Shown: positions 6,286 to 7,831 of the stretch, one piece after another
How positions within the stretch are numbered: the first letter of the stretch is position 1
How the letters are laid out: each line of letters starts with the position of its first letter
Source: an uncultured Prevotella sp.
GTDB taxonomy: Bacteria > Bacteroidota > Bacteroidia > Bacteroidales > Bacteroidaceae
Length of the DNA: 7,831 nt
Direction: 5' to 3'
Assembly: GCA_900548745.1 (NCBI GenBank)
Contig: URLQ01000133.1
Location: 1-7,831, forward strand
Made by a program: the position numbers and the translations under genes
The notes under the pieces: model-generated
What the model was told of the DNA's origin: nothing
The model's input: the letters and a program-made list of their open reading frames with translations, nothing else
Database searches by the model: none

Positions 6286-6737
6286 AATCGTTCCTCGGCA
6301 AGCTTCTCATATTTTGTTCCCGGTCTGCCGTAGTTCGCAAACGGGAAGATGCTTATGCCGCCGCGTGGCTTGAAGAGACCTGTCACCTCGATATAGCGTG
6401 GATTCATCAGTTTTGCGAGGTCTTTCATTATGATATTCACGCAGTCTTCATGAAAGTCGCCATGGTTGCGGAAGCTGAAGAGATACAGTTTCAAGCTCTT
6501 GCTTTCCACCATTTTCACGTCTGGAATGTATTTGATGATGATTTCCCCAAAGTCCGGTTGTCCGGTGATAGGGCATAAGGTGGTAAACTCAGGGCAGTTG
6601 AACTGTACCCAATAGTCATTTTCCTGGTGTTTGTTTTCAAATGTTTCAAGCACCTCCGGAGCATAGTCCATTCTGTATTCAGTCTTTTTTCCGAGAGCAT
6701 GTAGCCCCTCGTTTTTCCTGTTTTCGCTGTTTGTCAT
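6267..6737 (-). CDS. queF: NADPH-dependent 7-cyano-7-deazaguanine reductase (preQ1 synthase) QueF
   Basis: A 156-residue protein of the short, unimodular QueF class (tunnelling-fold family). QueF reduces the nitrile of preQ0 to the aminomethyl of preQ1 using NADPH, late in queuosine tRNA-modification synthesis, in the cytoplasm. Key residues are present: catalytic Cys55 in TLCPITGQPDFG, Asp62 in the same motif, the NADPH-binding family motif ESKSLKLY (78-85), and His96-Glu97 in FHEDCVN. These fall at the same numbers as in the Bacillus subtilis enzyme (Cys55, Asp62, Glu97). The ATG at 6737 begins MTNSENRKNEGLHALGKKT. No TAnnTTTG lies in the 63-nt gap from the upstream transporter gene, so co-transcription with it is inferred. 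The last codons lie in a strong inverted repeat. Confidence 0.96.
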   Translation of the reverse strand: MTNSENRKNEGLHALGKKTEYRMDYAPEVLETFENKHQENDYWVQFNCPEFTTLCPITGQPDFGEIIIKYIPDVKMVESKSLKLYLFSFRNHGDFHEDCVNIIMKDLAKLMNPRYIEVTGLFKPRGGISIFPFANYGRPGTKYEKLAEERFMKHGL

Positions 6738-6790
6738 AAATAATATGTTTTGTTTATTCCTATCGTTTATGTGGTCAGAACCAGTCTGTT

Positions 6791-6805
6791 TCTGATTAAA
6801 TCAGA
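6791..6805. repeat. Perfect 15-nt palindrome at the transporter stop codon
   Basis: TCTGATT-A-AATCAGA is a perfect palindrome covering the TGA stop (6801-6803) of the transporter gene. As RNA it could form a 5-bp stem with a 5-nt loop. It is too weak to be a convincing terminator and may be a protein site, an mRNA-processing stem between the two genes, or chance. Confidence 0.35.
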
Positions 6806-7490
6806 TGTTCTTTATTTTCCAGATGTTGTAGTTTACGTCATTGTCGTAGGCGTCGACACCCTCAATCTGCTTTGTTCTCCTTACCACGCGGATGGTAATC
6901 GGCAGGATAACAATCTCATACATCGTTTTCAGAATCACCTGTGATATGATAAGTGCAGGGATTTCCGACCATGGCACTATGCCGCCAAGAGCAAGAGGAA
7001 AGAAGATTACCGAGTCGGCAGTCTCGCCATACACCGTACTCATTATAGCTCTGAATGCGAATCTCTTGCCGTGCGATGATATTTTCATCTTGCTCATCAC
7101 GTATGCATTGATGAACGACCCTGCCAGGAAAGCGATGAAAGAGGCGGCAGCTATGCGTGGTGCCAGTCCGAATACGGCATGGAAGCCCTCGTCGTTATGC
7201 CAATAAGGTGCACCGGGAATGGCATCGCACAAGGCACCGAACGCAACGAAGAGGAAGTTCATGAAGAACCCCAGCCAGATAAGCAGTCGTGCTTTTCTGT
7301 AGCCCCACACCTCGCATACGCAGTCGTTGATGATGTACGATACGGGAAACACCAGCAGTCCGCCGGTGATGTTGATCCATCCGAAAGATATTTGCTTTGT
7401 CTCAAGCACGTTTGCCGTAATAAGGCAGACGCAGAAGAGCACGCTGAAAAGCATAAACAGCACGCTCACGGTATTGTTTCTGTTATTCAT
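6801..7490 (-). CDS. Queuosine precursor transporter (YhhQ/QPTR family, DUF165)
   Basis: A 229-residue inner-membrane protein with about six hydrophobic segments (roughly 8-28, 42-57, 69-88, 112-132, 160-176 and 178-202). Family signatures are clear: TGGLLVFPVSYIINDCVCEV with WGYRKAR (42-68), and RAIMSTVYGETADS with VIFFPLA (148-167). Escherichia coli YhhQ of this family imports preQ0 and preQ1, and relatives carry queuine or other 7-deazapurines. Pairing with queF argues for preQ0 here, though substrate cannot be read from sequence. ATG 7490 (MNNRNNTVSVLFML) is chosen over the in-frame start at 7556 because membrane topology begins right after it and the upstream 22 residues do not look like family sequence. 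A strong promoter lies about 100 nt upstream. The tail (VDAYDNDVNYNIW) is cytoplasmic-like and polar. Confidence 0.92.
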   Translation of the reverse strand: MNNRNNTVSVLFMLFSVLFCVCLITANVLETKQISFGWINITGGLLVFPVSYIINDCVCEVWGYRKARLLIWLGFFMNFLFVAFGALCDAIPGAPYWHNDEGFHAVFGLAPRIAAASFIAFLAGSFINAYVMSKMKISSHGKRFAFRAIMSTVYGETADSVIFFPLALGGIVPWSEIPALIISQVILKTMYEIVILPITIRVVRRTKQIEGVDAYDNDVNYNIWKIKNI

Positions 7491-7570
7491 AATTCTTGTT
7501 TTGTTTAGATGCCTATACCTTATTATATATATATTAGCATCATGGAGGTTTATCAAGCACTCGCCAGTTC

Positions 7571-7588
7571 CATTCCGTTCGAAATGGG
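7571..7588 (-). other. Hairpin at the predicted 5' end of the transporter-queF mRNA
   Basis: On the minus strand CCATTTC-GAAC-GGAATGG forms a 7-bp stem with one T-G pair and a 4-nt loop. The promoter -7 box ends at 7592, so transcription would start within a few bases of the stem. A hairpin at the extreme 5' end often protects mRNA from decay. It could also be the first stem of a longer regulatory leader (about 95 nt to the ATG). Confidence 0.5.
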
Positions 7589-7591
7589 TTG

Positions 7592-7622
7592 CAAAGGTAA
7601 TGCAAATTGTAGAAATCTCAAA
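7592..7622 (-). promoter_or_regulatory. Promoter of the transporter-queF operon
   Basis: On the minus strand TTTG (7619-7622) is followed after 19 bp by TACCTTTG (7592-7599), a near-ideal Bacteroidota promoter. Spacing and the 15 bases around the -7 box are identical to the corA promoter. The start is predicted near 7586-7588. Confidence 0.75.
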
Positions 7623-7724
7623 ATTTGTAGGGATAAGAATTGTAAATTCTGTTCTCTTTATGAGAATACGTCCAATATTTATCTGTCTGTATTTTCCTTA
7701 TCCTTGATTGGAGAAATAATAGTT

Positions 7725-7764
7725 ATTTGTAAACCTCCAATGTTTTCTCCAGCCATTTACAAAT
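7725..7764. repeat. 9-bp perfect inverted repeat with 22-nt spacer
   Basis: ATTTGTAAA (7725-7733) is the exact reverse complement of TTTACAAAT (7756-7764). It lies about 100 bp upstream of the transporter promoter. GGAGAAA (7710-7716) and TTTCTCC (7744-7750) form a second, interleaved inverted pair. An operator for a gene beyond the right edge is possible; the AT-rich context makes chance a real alternative. Confidence 0.35.
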
Positions 7765-7793
7765 CAAACTCTCTCAATCAAGAAGTCAAACTG

Positions 7794-7825
7794 CCTCTCC
7801 CCCTTCAGGGGAGACGGGAGAGAGG
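7794..7825. repeat. C/G-rich imperfect inverted repeat near right edge
   Basis: CTCCCC (7797-7802) pairs with GGGGAG (7808-7813) around CTTCA. Alternatively CCTCTCCC (7794-7801) can pair with the GGGAGAGAGG at 7816-7825 with a bulge. The composition is sharply different from the AT-rich surroundings. It resembles intergenic stem-loop repeats seen in Bacteroidales genomes and may be the 3' end of a transcript from beyond the edge. Confidence 0.45.
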
Positions 7826-7831
7826 TAAGAA

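Larger units (their letters stand above)
7491..7831. other. Untranslated region upstream of the transporter gene
   Basis: No gene is supported in these 341 bp. From left: the transporter leader including an AT-dinucleotide run (about 7521-7535), the 5' hairpin, the promoter, an AT-rich stretch, a 9-bp inverted repeat (7725-7764) and a C/G-rich inverted repeat (7794-7825) near the right edge. Open frames crossing it have no recognisable protein features. Confidence 0.6.

Noticed and set aside
7491..7556. 22-residue N-terminal extension of the transporter (MINLHDANIY onward)
   Set aside because: It covers the AT-repeat leader, has no family likeness, and the protein's first membrane segment follows directly after the ATG at 7490.
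7491..7592. preQ1-I riboswitch upstream of the transporter
   Set aside because: I could not find the short C-rich loop stem followed by the A-rich tail that defines the class; listed only as an open question in the findings.

Overview
The window reads as chromosomal DNA from a member of the Bacteroidota, most likely a Prevotella-like Bacteroidales. Four promoters match the Bacteroidota housekeeping sigma pattern (-7 box TAnnTTTG, in three cases with a TTTG about 19-20 bp upstream). Shine-Dalgarno sequences are sparse. There is an N-terminal piece of a DUF349-type protein with an acidic, alanine-rich leader, and a secreted protein whose tail resembles a type IX secretion sorting domain. No transposase, phage gene, CRISPR array, rRNA or tRNA was found.

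Layout, left to right: (1) 1-549, minus strand, the first 183 codons of a DUF349-type coiled-coil protein running off the left edge, with a strong hairpin in its leader. (2) 753-1679, minus strand, a CorA-family magnesium/divalent cation channel with its own promoter at 1819-1849. (3) 1680-2256, a long divergent intergenic region holding three exact-period 22-nt tandem repeats, each an imperfect palindrome. (4) 2257-4593, plus strand, a secreted 778-residue protein that I interpret as a seven-bladed beta-propeller with a type IX sorting-like tail; I do not recognise a named family. (5) 4758-6221, plus strand, a DUF1846/UPF0371 protein of unknown function. (6) 6267-6737 and 6801-7490, minus strand, queF and a YhhQ/QPTR-type queuosine precursor transporter. 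(7) 7491-7831, an untranslated region carrying the transporter promoter and inverted repeats.

The one clear functional partnership is the last gene pair. The transporter would bring in a queuosine precursor and QueF reduces preQ0 to preQ1, so the two genes form a small salvage unit driven from one promoter at 7592-7622. QueF converges on the DUF1846 gene, and the join between them is a 44-nt inverted repeat containing the last codons of queF.

The most unusual features are non-coding: the 22-nt tandem palindromic repeats, the inverted duplication at the queF 3' end, the hairpins at or near the 5' ends of the DUF349 and transporter transcripts, and a 15-nt stretch shared exactly by the corA and transporter promoters. 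I see no sign of a defence system or other multi-gene novel system; the beta-propeller protein is the least explained gene.
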